From Methylacidiphilum caldifontis (GTDB taxonomy: Bacteria > Verrucomicrobiota > Verrucomicrobiia > Methylacidiphilales > CAMAQI01), in contig CAMCSM010000012.1 in assembly GCA_945877805.1 (NCBI GenBank), positions 1-44,036 on the forward strand: 44,036 nt of DNA. Direction: 5' to 3'. The translations under genes were made by a program, and so were the position numbers. Shown here piece by piece: positions 7,330 to 15,162 of the stretch (positions within the stretch are counted from its first letter, which is position 1; the number at the start of each line of letters is the position of its first letter). The notes under the pieces were generated by a model. That model saw nothing but the letters and a program-made list of their open reading frames with translations. It did not search any database and was not told the origin of the DNA.

Positions 7330-7815
7330 TTCAACACCTCCTGTGCATGTTATCGGTTCGAAACCTTATAAAGTTGAGCTTTATTTGACCCCATCCTTAA
7401 GGTCATACCAAAAGATAGCGTTGGTCCTCTTTAAATTCAAGTCTTTTTACTTAAAAATAAGGATTTATCTGAGGGATCGGTTTAAAATACCTAATCCAAA
7501 AAAGGGGCAAAATCATAACCAAGTCATCAAGGCCTATCAAGGAGTCTGAAAATCGGAGAATGGCCGAAAAATAATTATAAAACCCAACTTGGTTATTTGT
7601 GTTAAGCGTTATTTTTGAACGAGTTAAAGAGTATTTGGATTGCTTTGTTAAGAAGTTTTGAAATCATAGAGCCGTGGTTATGTCCGCAACCACACTACAT
7701 CTAGTGGTTCATCAATCTAAGAGCCAATTCGCTAGTAGGTCAGAGATCGTATCGATTTTAGACCAAGTGCGGCAGCCTGCTGTTTTTGAATTTCAAAAAT
7801 ATTGAGACCGAAGGA
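7330..7815. other. Intergenic leader between divergent fliD and wzm
   Basis: About 450-485 bp, depending on which wzm start is used, separating two divergent genes, so promoters for both should lie here. No promoter can be assigned with confidence. Near the wzm side, three alternating 6-mers can form two mutually exclusive stems (see the separate entry at 7674-7709). No JUMPstart/ops element of the RfaH type was found, and no gene is evident. Confidence 0.5.
7674..7709. promoter_or_regulatory. Possible alternative-hairpin leader upstream of wzm
   Basis: GTGGTT (7674-7679), AACCAC (7688-7693) and GTGGTT (7704-7709) follow each other. The middle segment can pair with either neighbour (6 bp each), so the two stems exclude one another. 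The site lies about 100 bp upstream of the first gene of the glycan locus. It may be a switchable leader or chance; there is no T-run after the second stem. Confidence 0.25.
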
Positions 7816-8637
7816 ATGAAAGAGGAACTCATTTTAGAGGCGGGAAAGATCGAAAAGACCTATTGGAAGGATCTATGGAGATATCGCGAACTTTTCCTAT
7901 TTTTGGCCTGGCGAGATATTTTAGTTCGTTATAAACAGACAGCGATCGGTGTCATTTGGGCGCTTTTGAGACCTTTTTTAAGTATGGTTATTTTTTCGAT
8001 CGTTTTCGGGAAAATAGCCGGTTTTTCGAAAGAGGGGGTCCCTTATCCTCTGGTGATCTATGCCGCGCTACTCCCTTGGCAATTTTTTGCCAATACCTTC
8101 ATGGATTCAAGTACGAGTTTGATCGGAAATGCCGGAATGATCTCAAAAGTTTATTTTCCACGACTCACGATTCCGATGAGCTCCGCGGTTGTTGGGCTCG
8201 TTGATTTAGCGATTTCATTTTCGATTCTTCTCGGGCTCATGGTTTGGTACCAGTGGATGCCCTCGGTTTACATTTTGTTACTTCCTCTATTTATTTTAGC
8301 CGCCCTTTTTTTAGCACTAGGAGCAGGGATTTGGGTCGCGGCCTTGACCGTTCGCTATCGAGATTTCCGGATTATCGTTCCCTTTATTGTTCAAATGGGA
8401 CTTTATGTTTCACCGGTCGGCTATCCCTCTGAATCCGTGCCTGAAAAGTGGAGACTCCTTTACTCCTTAAATCCGATGGTAGGAGTGATTGATGGATTTC
8501 GATGGGCAATTCTTGGAAAAGCAACGCCGATCTATTGGCCGGGGTTTTGCCTTTCAATGGTTTTTGTTCTATTGATATTATGGACGGGAATAAGATACTT
8601 TCGCTCCACAGAAAAAACCTTTGCCGATATTATTTAA
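7816..8637 (+). CDS. wzm: ABC-2 type polysaccharide export permease (Wzm/TagG-like)
   Basis: Integral membrane subunit of an ABC exporter that moves undecaprenyl-linked polysaccharide across the inner membrane. The protein shows the family entry motif (LAWRDILVRYKQTAIGVIW), about six hydrophobic helices and the ABC-2 segment LNPMVGVIDGFRWAILG near the C-terminus. Length (273 residues from this ATG) is normal. An in-frame TTG at 7786 would add ten residues; ATG 7816 is preferred as the conventional codon, although its GAAGGA lies immediately adjacent. The matching ATPase (Wzt) is not next door but about 16 kb downstream on the same strand. This is the first plus-strand gene of the glycan locus. 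Confidence 0.88.
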   Translation: MKEELILEAGKIEKTYWKDLWRYRELFLFLAWRDILVRYKQTAIGVIWALLRPFLSMVIFSIVFGKIAGFSKEGVPYPLVIYAALLPWQFFANTFMDSSTSLIGNAGMISKVYFPRLTIPMSSAVVGLVDLAISFSILLGLMVWYQWMPSVYILLLPLFILAALFLALGAGIWVAALTVRYRDFRIIVPFIVQMGLYVSPVGYPSESVPEKWRLLYSLNPMVGVIDGFRWAILGKATPIYWPGFCLSMVFVLLILWTGIRYFRSTEKTFADII

Positions 8638-8654
8638 AAACAACCAATGGAAAT

Positions 8655-9251
8655 ATGACACATTCACAAACCTATCTTAAACAAGTTTCAGAAATTGCAG
8701 GAAAAATTGATGCCGAGGCGATGGAGAATCTCGCCTTAGAGCTCGTCGCATTACGGGAACGGAATGGGCGACTCTTTTTTCTAGGAGTCGGAGGAAGTGC
8801 TGCAAACTGCGGCCATGCCGTGAACGATTTCCGTAAATTGGCAGGAATTGAAACCTATGCCCCGACCGATAACGTTGCTGAATTGACCGCAAGAACGAAT
8901 GATGAAGGATGGGAGACCGTCTTTGCTGCGTGGCTCAGAACGAGCCGTGCAAATGAAAAGGATGCGGTTTTTATTCTTTCCGTCGGCGGCGGAAATTTAG
9001 AGAAGAATGTTAGCCCGAATCTAGTCAGAGCCCTTGAAGAGGCAAAGAAGCGGGGAGTGAAAATTTTTGGAATCGTTGGTCGTGATGGAGGCTATACAAA
9101 ACAAGTCGGCGATATTGTGATTGTTGTTCCTACGGTCGACCCTTCGACGATTACCCCTCATGCCGAATCATTTCAAGCGAACATCTGGCACGGATTGGTC
9201 TGTCACCCCAAAGTCATGATCCAAGAGAATAAATGGGAATCTTTAAAATAA
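8655..9251 (+). CDS. GmhA-like phosphoheptose isomerase (SIS domain)
   Basis: SIS-domain sugar-phosphate isomerase of the GmhA type, which converts sedoheptulose 7-phosphate to D-glycero-D-manno-heptose 7-phosphate, the first step of heptose nucleotide synthesis. The 198-residue product has the phosphate-binding GVGGSAANCGHAVNDF at 44-59, a second SIS strand/loop VFILSVGGG (105-113) and a C-terminal HAESFQANIWH segment resembling the metal and active-site end of GmhA. The frame is open upstream into wzm, but ATG 8655, 17 nt after the wzm stop, fits the family N-terminus. A GmhB-like phosphatase and an HldE-like enzyme downstream support the heptose role; a related ketose phosphate as substrate is possible. 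Confidence 0.85.
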   Translation: MTHSQTYLKQVSEIAGKIDAEAMENLALELVALRERNGRLFFLGVGGSAANCGHAVNDFRKLAGIETYAPTDNVAELTARTNDEGWETVFAAWLRTSRANEKDAVFILSVGGGNLEKNVSPNLVRALEEAKKRGVKIFGIVGRDGGYTKQVGDIVIVVPTVDPSTITPHAESFQANIWHGLVCHPKVMIQENKWESLK

Positions 9252-9282
9252 GAATTTTAAAGATGATAACGACAGACGTCGT

Positions 9283-9440
9283 TTAGTTAAAACCATTTTA
9301 AATTTGAAGATCAGAAACCTAAAAAAAATTATATTTCGATAAGTGAAAATCAGAGAAGATGCGTGGTTTAAATTGAATTTCTTTGGCGTTTTCCTGCCCC
9401 GTACTCCTTGTCGGGGTTGCCTTTCACTTGGCGGTTAATC
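9283..9440 (-). repeat. Intergenic repeat element, copy B (gmhA/gmhB junction)
   Basis: Read on the minus strand it begins TTAACCGCCAAGTGAAAGGC, continues with the CCCCGACAAGGAGTACGGGG stem and CAGGAAAACGCCAA, then a degenerate AACCACGCATCTTCTCTGAT module. The first 55 bp closely match 11977-12032 and the core matches 22204-22245, both in plus orientation. It fills most of the gap between two genes, and its right edge (GGCGGTTAATC) ends 7 nt before the next start codon. Confidence 0.8.
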
Positions 9441-9447
9441 ACTCCTC

Positions 9448-9978
9448 ATGCCTTCTCGCCCTTGCATCTTTCTCGACCGAGATGGAGTTCTCAACAAATC
9501 GATTGTTCGAGAGGGAAAACCGTATCCCCCTCGGGAGTTTAAAGAATTTGAGTGGATTCCAGGAGTCATCGAACTTTGTTTAAGCTTTAAAAAAGCCGGA
9601 TATCTCTTGGTCGTCGTGACGAATCAACCGGATATCACAACCAAACTGACGACTTGGAAAGCAGTCCATCAAATTCATGCGGAACTTTTAAAGCAGATCC
9701 CCTTTAATGCGATTAAGGTATGTACCGATTTAGAGGAAACGAGTTCTCATAAAAAACCAAATCCCGGGATGTTACTTGAAGCGGCTCAGGAATTGGGAGT
9801 CGACCTTTCGATCTCATGGATGATCGGGGATCGATGGCGGGATATCGGAGCCGGTAAAAATGCCGGCTGTAAAACAATTTGGATCGATTGTGGATATCAG
9901 GAAAAGAGTCCTGAAAATCCAGACTTTACAGTGAAGTCGATGCAAGAAGCTGCTGATCTTATTTTGGGGAGGGGTTAA
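9448..9978 (+). CDS. GmhB-like heptose bisphosphate phosphatase (HAD family)
   Basis: HAD-superfamily phosphatase of the GmhB/HisB-N group, expected to remove the 7-phosphate from D-glycero-D-manno-heptose 1,7-bisphosphate. The 176-residue protein carries the DRDGVLN nucleophile motif (D10, D12), the motif-II region VVVTNQ, motif III KKPNPGML and motif IV GDRWRDIGAGKNAG. The zinc-binding Cys/His loop normally preceding KPxPGM in GmhB is mostly absent here (CTDLEETSSHKKPNPGM), so it is a zinc-free variant. The ATG lies 7 nt after a repeat edge, with no evident Shine-Dalgarno. The stop codon TAA is formed by the TTAACCGCC edge of the next repeat. Confidence 0.82.
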   Translation: MPSRPCIFLDRDGVLNKSIVREGKPYPPREFKEFEWIPGVIELCLSFKKAGYLLVVVTNQPDITTKLTTWKAVHQIHAELLKQIPFNAIKVCTDLEETSSHKKPNPGMLLEAAQELGVDLSISWMIGDRWRDIGAGKNAGCKTIWIDCGYQEKSPENPDFTVKSMQEAADLILGRG

Positions 9979-10142
9979 CCGCCAAATTAAAGACAAAATA
10001 CGCTAATAAAAACGAGGAACCACAAAAGGTTCGTAAAACGATTTGAATTTTATAAGCGAAGATTAGTGATCCGTCAGCTGACGGATAAGCGGTTAAATTG
10101 TATTTCTTTTCTTGGCAAATTTTGCTTTAACTTGGAGGTTAA
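9975..10142. repeat. Intergenic repeat element, copy A, with terminal inverted repeats
   Basis: Bounded by near-identical terminal inverted repeats at 9975-9999 and 10119-10142 (22 of 25 positions match with one gap; both start TTAACC[G/T]CCAA). The interior, read on the minus strand, matches 12043-12110 closely except for an extra 18-bp perfect palindrome, ATCCGTCAGCTGACGGAT (10069-10086). The 19-nt segment at 10016-10034 recurs inverted at 3506-3524. It has no coding capacity, and its left edge supplies the stop codon of the gmhB-like gene. Confidence 0.8.
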
Positions 10143-10170
10143 TCCCTCATTGAATTAAAATGGAGCATCG

Positions 10171-10890
10171 ATGAACGAAAAAATCAAAAACTTAAAAATC
10201 AAACTTTTTGCCGATGGGGCAGAGATCGAGGTCATTCGAGAAATGGCAAAAAATCCGTTAATTAAAGGATTTACCACGAATCCGACCCTAATGCGTAAAG
10301 CCGGCCTTGAGGATTATGTCGGATTTTCAAAGAAGGTTATCGAAATGATCCCCGATTATCCGCTTTCTCTGGAAGTTTTTTCAGATGACTTTTCGGAAAT
10401 GGAGATTCAAGCGAAAGAGATCGCATCATGGGGGAAAAACGTTTTTGTCAAAATTCCGATTACGAATACCAAGGGAGAGTTTTGCGGCGATTTAGTCAAG
10501 AGATTGGCAGGCTCCGGGATTCAGGTCAATGTCACGGCGATGATGACGATGGAACAAACGGAGCGGATTCTCACTTGTTTAAATCCAGAAGTCAGGAGCA
10601 ATATCTCGATTTTTGCCGGCAGAATTGCGGATACAGGAATCGATCCGCTTCCGCTCATGCGTGAAGTCATGGCTGCAGTGAAATCAAATCCGAAGTGCGA
10701 GCTCATCTGGGCAAGCCCTCGGGAGCTTCTCAATGTCTTTCACGCAGAGTCGGTGGGATGTCATATTATCACGGCAACGACCGATATTTTGAAAAAGCTT
10801 TCATTAGTAGGTAAAGACCTAGAGGAATATTCCTTGGATACGGTGAAAATGTTTTATAATGATGCGACAAGTGCCGGGTATAAGATTTGA
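10171..10890 (+). CDS. Transaldolase-family protein
   Basis: Class I aldolase of the transaldolase/TalC-FSA family, which uses a Schiff-base lysine to move a dihydroxyacetone unit. The 239-residue protein has the family start (KLFADGAEIE), the GFTTNPTLMRKAG motif (33-45), the active-site strand VFVKIPITN with K94, and VNVTAMMTMEQ and ASPRELLNVFHAE further on. Sitting between GmhB-like and SDR genes, it may supply or remodel sedoheptulose 7-phosphate for the heptose pathway; an aldol role on another sugar is equally possible. The start ATG lies 28 nt after the repeat edge with GGAG about 7 nt upstream. Confidence 0.85.
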   Translation: MNEKIKNLKIKLFADGAEIEVIREMAKNPLIKGFTTNPTLMRKAGLEDYVGFSKKVIEMIPDYPLSLEVFSDDFSEMEIQAKEIASWGKNVFVKIPITNTKGEFCGDLVKRLAGSGIQVNVTAMMTMEQTERILTCLNPEVRSNISIFAGRIADTGIDPLPLMREVMAAVKSNPKCELIWASPRELLNVFHAESVGCHIITATTDILKKLSLVGKDLEEYSLDTVKMFYNDATSAGYKI

Positions 10891-10959
10891 GTCATTACCC
10901 GTTTTTAATCCATTAATCCATTAATTTAATAAACAAGTAAAAAAGAAATCGAAAGGATC

Positions 10960-11967
10960 ATGAGTATGGCAAAGAAAGTGTTGGTAACAGGAGGAGCGGG
11001 GTATAAAGGAGCAATTTTAGTTCCGAAGCTTTTGAAAAAGGGATATGAAGTCGTGGTCTATGACCTCATGCTTTTTGGAAGTCATGGGCTTGTTCCTCAA
11101 AAGGGGTTGACGATCATCGAAGCGGATATTCGTGATACCGCAAAATATGCAGAAGCGGTTAAAGGATGTGATTCAGTGATTCACATGGCCTGTATCTCCA
11201 ACGATCCGAGTTTCGAGCTCGATTCAAATCTCAGCAAGACGATGAACTACGACTGTTTTGAGCCTCTTGTTCTCGCCAGCAAGGCTGCTGGGGTCAAACG
11301 ATTTGTGAATGTTTCCAGTAGCTCCGTCTACGGCGTCAGCGAGGCTCCCGAGGTCACTGAAGAGCATCCGTTGATTCCGTTGACTGATTATAATAAATTT
11401 AAAGGAATGTGTGAGCCGCTTCTTTGGAAACATCAAAGTCCAGAATTTGTTTGTGTCACCATTCGCCCAGCAACTGTCTGTGGTTATTCTCCTCGATTGA
11501 GAATGGATCTCACCGTTAATATTCTCACTAATCATGCTTATAATAATAAGAAAATCACTGTTTTCGGGGGCGATCAAAAGCGTCCGAATATTCATATCGA
11601 AGATGTGACCGATCTCTACGTCGAACTTCTTGAAATGCCGGCCGAGAAAATCGCTGGCGAAACATTCAATGCAGGATATGAAAACTTCACCGTTTCTCAA
11701 CTTGCGGAATTTGTGAAAAAAGTGGTTGAGGAGGAGTTCCCTGAAAAAGCGCCGATTGAGATTGTGACAACAAGCTCCGATGATAAGCGTTCCTACCATG
11801 TAACTTCCCGTAAGATTACTGAAAAATTAGGATGGAAGCCGAAGCATAACATTGAAGATGCCGTTCGTGATCTTTGCAAAGCCTTCCGCGAGGGAAAAAT
11901 CCCGAACAGCATGACGGACGAACATTATTTCAATGTGAAATCGGTCAAAGCCCTTAACTTGAAATAA
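10960..11967 (+). CDS. NAD-dependent nucleotide-sugar epimerase/dehydratase (extended SDR)
   Basis: Extended short-chain dehydrogenase acting on a nucleotide sugar; 335 residues. The N-terminal Rossmann motif is TGGAGYKG (10-17), where most relatives read GGAGFIG. The catalytic pair is Y144 and K148 (YNKFK), preceded by SSSSVYG, and RPATVCGYSPRLRMD resembles the substrate-binding region of heptose and deoxysugar SDRs. The best start is ATG 10960 with AAAGGA upstream; a second ATG is two codons in. Located in the heptose module, it could act on the activated heptose, for example as a 4,6-dehydratase or epimerase; exact chemistry cannot be told. Confidence 0.85.
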   Translation: MSMAKKVLVTGGAGYKGAILVPKLLKKGYEVVVYDLMLFGSHGLVPQKGLTIIEADIRDTAKYAEAVKGCDSVIHMACISNDPSFELDSNLSKTMNYDCFEPLVLASKAAGVKRFVNVSSSSVYGVSEAPEVTEEHPLIPLTDYNKFKGMCEPLLWKHQSPEFVCVTIRPATVCGYSPRLRMDLTVNILTNHAYNNKKITVFGGDQKRPNIHIEDVTDLYVELLEMPAEKIAGETFNAGYENFTVSQLAEFVKKVVEEEFPEKAPIEIVTTSSDDKRSYHVTSRKITEKLGWKPKHNIEDAVRDLCKAFREGKIPNSMTDEHYFNVKSVKALNLK

Positions 11968-11976
11968 AAAAGAGTC

Positions 11977-12117
11977 TTAACCGCCAAGTTAAAGACAAGC
12001 CCGACAAGGAGTACGGGGCAGGAAAACGTCAAATAAATAAATACAATTTAACCGCTTATCTTCACTAATCGTCACTTATAAAATTTAAATCGTTTTTACG
12101 ATCCTTTTGGCGGGTAA
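11977..12117 (+). repeat. Intergenic repeat element, copy C
   Basis: Begins TTAACCGCCAAGTTAAAGAC, runs through the CCCGACAAGGAGTACGGG stem and CAGGAAAACGTCAA, then AATTTAACCGCTTATCTTCA and CGATCCTTTTGGCGGGTAA. The terminal inverted repeat is short (10 of 12 match). The first half matches the inverse copy at 9384-9440; the second half matches the inverse copy within 10021-10103; the right end also matches 22114-22143 in inverse orientation. It fills the gap between two SDR genes and ends 15 nt before the next start codon. Confidence 0.82.
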
Positions 12118-12132
12118 TCCCTCCTTTCCTCT

Positions 12133-13128
12133 ATGAATTCTAAACCTATTGCAGTCGTTACCGGCGGGGCCGGATTTATCGGAAGTCATACCGTTGATCT
12201 CCTCGTCAATGAGGGCTACCGGGTTCATGTCATCGATAATCTCTATGGCGGTCGCCTCGAAAACTTAGCTCAACATGCTAAAAATTCTGAGGTTGTCGTT
12301 GAGACACGGGATATTCGTGGAGTGACTCCAGAAGACTCTCTTTTTAAGGGAGCCAAATACGTGTTTCATTTCGCGGGGATCGGAGACATTGTGCCTTCGA
12401 TCGAAAAACCGATCGAGTACATGGAAACGAACGCGATGGGGACGGTGAGAGTGTTAGAGGCGGCGCGCTTTTCAGGAATTGAGAAGTTCGTTTATGCTGC
12501 CTCCTCTTCTTGTTACGGATTAGCCGATGTTCCGACAAAGGAATCGGCACCGATTCAACCTCATTACCCTTACGCTTTAAGTAAATATCAAGGAGAACAA
12601 GCGGTCTTCCATTGGGGAGAGGTCTACAAACTCCCTGTGAATGCGGTGCGTATTTTTAATGCTTATGGAACCCGTTCCAGAACCTCAGGAGCCTATGGGG
12701 CTGTCTTTGGGGTCTTTCTCGCTCAAAAAATTGCCGGGAAACCGTTTACGGTCGTTGGAGATGGCTCTCAACGTCGAGATTTTGTCTATGTGACCGATGT
12801 GGCACGCGCCTTTTATGCGGCTGCAACAAAGGGAAAATCAGGAGAGTTTTACAATCTAGGAGCAGGAAATCCACAATCGGTAAATCGACTCGTCGAACTT
12901 CTTGGCGGAGAGGTGGTCTATGTTCCGAAACGTCCCGGAGAACCGGATTGCACTTGGGCAGAGATTACTAAAATCACAAATGAACTCGGCTGGAAACCAC
13001 TCGTGAGTTTTGAAGAGGGGGTCGGTGAGATGGTAAAGAATATTCAGTACTGGAAAGAGGCCCCCGTCTGGGACCCCGCCTCGATCCAAAAAGCAACGAA
13101 AACGTGGTTCGACTTTCTACAGAAGTAA
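12133..13128 (+). CDS. NAD-dependent epimerase/dehydratase (GalE-like extended SDR)
   Basis: 331-residue extended SDR resembling UDP-glucose 4-epimerase and related NDP-sugar epimerases. It has TGGAGFIGSH (10-19), the DNLYGGRLENL adenine-binding region, Y147 and K151 (YALSK) after ASSSCYG, RIFNAYGTRSR for the substrate and GDGSQRRDFVYVTDVARA. All catalytic features are intact. It probably epimerises the nucleotide sugar made in this module; whether that is a heptose or hexose cannot be decided. The start abuts a repeat element, without a clear Shine-Dalgarno. It is followed closely by the first GxxExxY cassette. Confidence 0.88.
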   Translation: MNSKPIAVVTGGAGFIGSHTVDLLVNEGYRVHVIDNLYGGRLENLAQHAKNSEVVVETRDIRGVTPEDSLFKGAKYVFHFAGIGDIVPSIEKPIEYMETNAMGTVRVLEAARFSGIEKFVYAASSSCYGLADVPTKESAPIQPHYPYALSKYQGEQAVFHWGEVYKLPVNAVRIFNAYGTRSRTSGAYGAVFGVFLAQKIAGKPFTVVGDGSQRRDFVYVTDVARAFYAAATKGKSGEFYNLGAGNPQSVNRLVELLGGEVVYVPKRPGEPDCTWAEITKITNELGWKPLVSFEEGVGEMVKNIQYWKEAPVWDPASIQKATKTWFDFLQK

Positions 13129-13134
13129 GAAGAA

Positions 13135-13575
13135 TTAACAGGGATTGACAGGATGAACAGGATTACTGTTTATGCAGCACGAAGAGATTACAAAAGTTGT
13201 TTTAGAAAGTGCATTCGAGGTTGTGAAAGAGTTGGGAAGCGGTTTTTTAGAGTCGGTATATGAGAAATCTTTGGCAATAGTACTTGAGGAAAAGGGACTC
13301 AAGACCCAATGCCAACACCCAATAAAAGTTTTATTTCGAGGCAGAGAAGTTGGACAGTTCTATGCAGATATACTTGTGAATCAAAAAGTAATTGTAGAGT
13401 TAAAATCTGTAAAATCACTTATCCCTGAGCATTATGCGCAGGTAATTCATTATTTAAAAGCAACCGGCTTTGATATTGGACTTATTATTAATTTCGGAAA
13501 TCAAAAACTTGAATATAGACGTTTTACGAGAACAAAATGAATTTAAATCCTATCCACCCTGTCAATCCCTGTAAA
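13135..13575. mobile_element. GxxExxY cassette 1: gene framed by 30-bp inverted repeats
   Basis: The left arm (13135-13164) and right arm (13546-13575) are inverted repeats matching at 26 of 30 positions. Each arm is built of roughly 9-10-bp tandem units such as ACAGGGATTG, ACAGGATGA and ACAGGATT. They enclose only the GxxExxY gene. The unit sits between an SDR gene and the HldE-like gene, 6 nt after one stop codon and 11 nt before the next start codon. Target-site duplications are not obvious. Mobility is inferred from structure, not demonstrated. Confidence 0.65.
13172..13540 (+). CDS. GxxExxY protein (PD-(D/E)xK-like family)
   Basis: Small protein of the GxxExxY family (TIGR04256/PDDEXK_3 type), 122 residues, function not established. 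It shows the name-giving motif GFLESVYEKSL (G, E and Y at the spacing of the family), a Y-A-D-I-L-V strand and VIVELKSV, together giving the D...ExK pattern of PD-(D/E)xK nucleases, then the IPEHYAQVIHYLKATG and GLIINFG blocks. Nuclease activity is inference from fold. It is inserted inside the sugar gene row but has no obvious sugar role, and is framed by inverted repeats. The paralogue is at 16372. Confidence 0.88.
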   Translation: MQHEEITKVVLESAFEVVKELGSGFLESVYEKSLAIVLEEKGLKTQCQHPIKVLFRGREVGQFYADILVNQKVIVELKSVKSLIPEHYAQVIHYLKATGFDIGLIINFGNQKLEYRRFTRTK

Positions 13576-13586
13576 TAGAGTATTTT

Positions 13587-15131
13587 ATGGCAACTAAAAA
13601 CAATAGCTACGAACGTAAGATTAAAACCCGTGAGGAACTCATCGAGGCGATCGGACCTCGTCCTCGAAATAAAAAAGTCATCATGTGCCATGGGACTTTT
13701 GATCTGGTTCATCCAGGGCATATCCGTCATTTGATGTATGCCAAAAGTAAGGCCGATATTCTGATCGCAAGTCTGACGAGCGATCCGCATATCAAAAAAG
13801 CCGATTACCGTCCTTTTGTTCCCCAAGATCTTCGTGCCATGAATTTGGCCGCCTTGGAGATGGTTGATTATGTCATTGTTGATGGAAATGAAACTCCATT
13901 GGAAAACCTTGCCGCTATTCAGCCAGATTTTTTTGCGAAAGGCTACGAATACGGAAAAGAAGGCCTTCATCCGAAAACGCAAGAAGAGGTGAATGTTTTA
14001 GAAAGTTACGGTGGGGAGGTTCTTTTTACTCCTGGAGATATCGTTTATTCCTCCTCTTTCGTGATTGAAAATAATCCCCCGAATTTGACCGCTGAAAAGC
14101 TCCAGATTTTAATGCAAGGGGAGGGAATCACTTTCGATGATTTAAAGAATGCGCTAGGGTCAATGAAAGGGGTTCGGGTTCATGTTGTTGGAGATACCAT
14201 CGTTGATACTTATACTTATTGTACTTTAATTGGGGGAATGACAAAAACGCCGACCTTTAGTCTCCGGTATGACCATCACAAAGATTACGTCGGCGGCGCG
14301 GGAATTGTGGCGAAACATCTTTGTAAGGCAGGAGCTGAGGTCCGCTTCACAACGGTCTTAGGCGATGATGAACTTAAGAATTATGTACTGAAAGATCTTC
14401 AAGAGTATGGAGTCAAATGTAATGCCGTCATTGATCCGACAAGACCGACGACGCAAAAAAATGTTTTTACCGCTTCAAACTATCGAATGTTAAAAGTCGA
14501 TAAACTCGATAACCGGTCTATATCCGACAAAATCCTCAAGAAATTTAAAGAGGAAATTTCCTCTTCAGAAGAGGATATTATTGTTTTTAGTGATTTTAGA
14601 CATGGCATCTTTAATCAACGCACTATTGCCGATATGATCGCCGCAATCCCAGAAAAGATATTAAAAGTTGCCGATAGTCAGGTCGCTAGCCGCTGGGGAA
14701 ATATTTTAGATTTTCAAAATTTCGATTTAATTACCCCCAATGAAAAAGAGGCACGATTCTCTTTAGGAGACCAAGACTCTACCGTCCGTCCGCTCGCGAT
14801 GGATCTCTTTATTAAATCAAAGTGCAAACTATTGATCTTAAAATTAGGAGAGCGTGGGTCGATTACGTATCGAGCCCCAAGTCCGGAAGCGCGATCCTTT
14901 TTCATTCTCGATAGCTTTACCAAAAACGTTGTTGATGCCGTTGGTTCAGGAGATGCCTTTCTCTCCTACGCCTCGCTTGCTTTTTTCAAAACGCAAAACT
15001 CGGTGATCGCATCGATTCTCGGAGCGATGGCCGCCGCCGCCGCGTGCGAAAATGAGGGAAACATTCCGGTCTCTCCTGATGATGTGATGAAAAAAATTCA
15101 GAAATTCGAAAAAGAGATAAGATACGAATAA
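13587..15131 (+). CDS. Bifunctional heptose nucleotidyltransferase/kinase, HldE-like with reversed domain order
   Basis: 514-residue two-domain enzyme. Residues about 30-155 form a cytidylyltransferase-like domain (GTFDLVHPGH with HxGH at 42-45; FFAKGYEYGKEG), as in the HldE/RfaE C-terminal half. Residues about 185-510 form a PfkB/ribokinase-family kinase (GGAGIVAKHL; ITPNEKEAR; DAVGSGDAF with catalytic D456). HldE phosphorylates heptose 7-phosphate at C1 and later adenylylates heptose 1-phosphate; in classical HldE the kinase comes first, whereas here the transferase does. With GmhA- and GmhB-like genes nearby, activation of a heptose is the likely job; ADP versus another nucleotide is unknown. 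The ATG follows the right arm of cassette 1. Confidence 0.87.
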   Translation: MATKNNSYERKIKTREELIEAIGPRPRNKKVIMCHGTFDLVHPGHIRHLMYAKSKADILIASLTSDPHIKKADYRPFVPQDLRAMNLAALEMVDYVIVDGNETPLENLAAIQPDFFAKGYEYGKEGLHPKTQEEVNVLESYGGEVLFTPGDIVYSSSFVIENNPPNLTAEKLQILMQGEGITFDDLKNALGSMKGVRVHVVGDTIVDTYTYCTLIGGMTKTPTFSLRYDHHKDYVGGAGIVAKHLCKAGAEVRFTTVLGDDELKNYVLKDLQEYGVKCNAVIDPTRPTTQKNVFTASNYRMLKVDKLDNRSISDKILKKFKEEISSSEEDIIVFSDFRHGIFNQRTIADMIAAIPEKILKVADSQVASRWGNILDFQNFDLITPNEKEARFSLGDQDSTVRPLAMDLFIKSKCKLLILKLGERGSITYRAPSPEARSFFILDSFTKNVVDAVGSGDAFLSYASLAFFKTQNSVIASILGAMAAAAACENEGNIPVSPDDVMKKIQKFEKEIRYE

Positions 15132-15162
15132 ATTTATCTCAAAGCAGATAAATTTATGAATT

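Noticed and set aside
7350-7356. CCGATAA on the minus strand as a flagellar sigma-28 minus-10 box for fliD
   Set aside because: No acceptable minus-35 box at the right spacing, and the transcript start would fall directly at the Shine-Dalgarno. Left unassigned.
7277-7549. 90-codon plus-strand frame between fliD and wzm
   Set aside because: Begins inside the antisense of fliD, has low-complexity AT-rich coding and no ribosome-binding site or family match.
7330-7815. JUMPstart/ops element for RfaH control of the glycan locus
   Set aside because: No GGCGGTAG-type ops sequence was found in the leader.
14553-14577. Palindromes around GAGGAAATTTCCTC within the HldE-like gene
   Set aside because: They follow from acidic/serine codon runs in coding sequence and are short; no flanking repeat structure.
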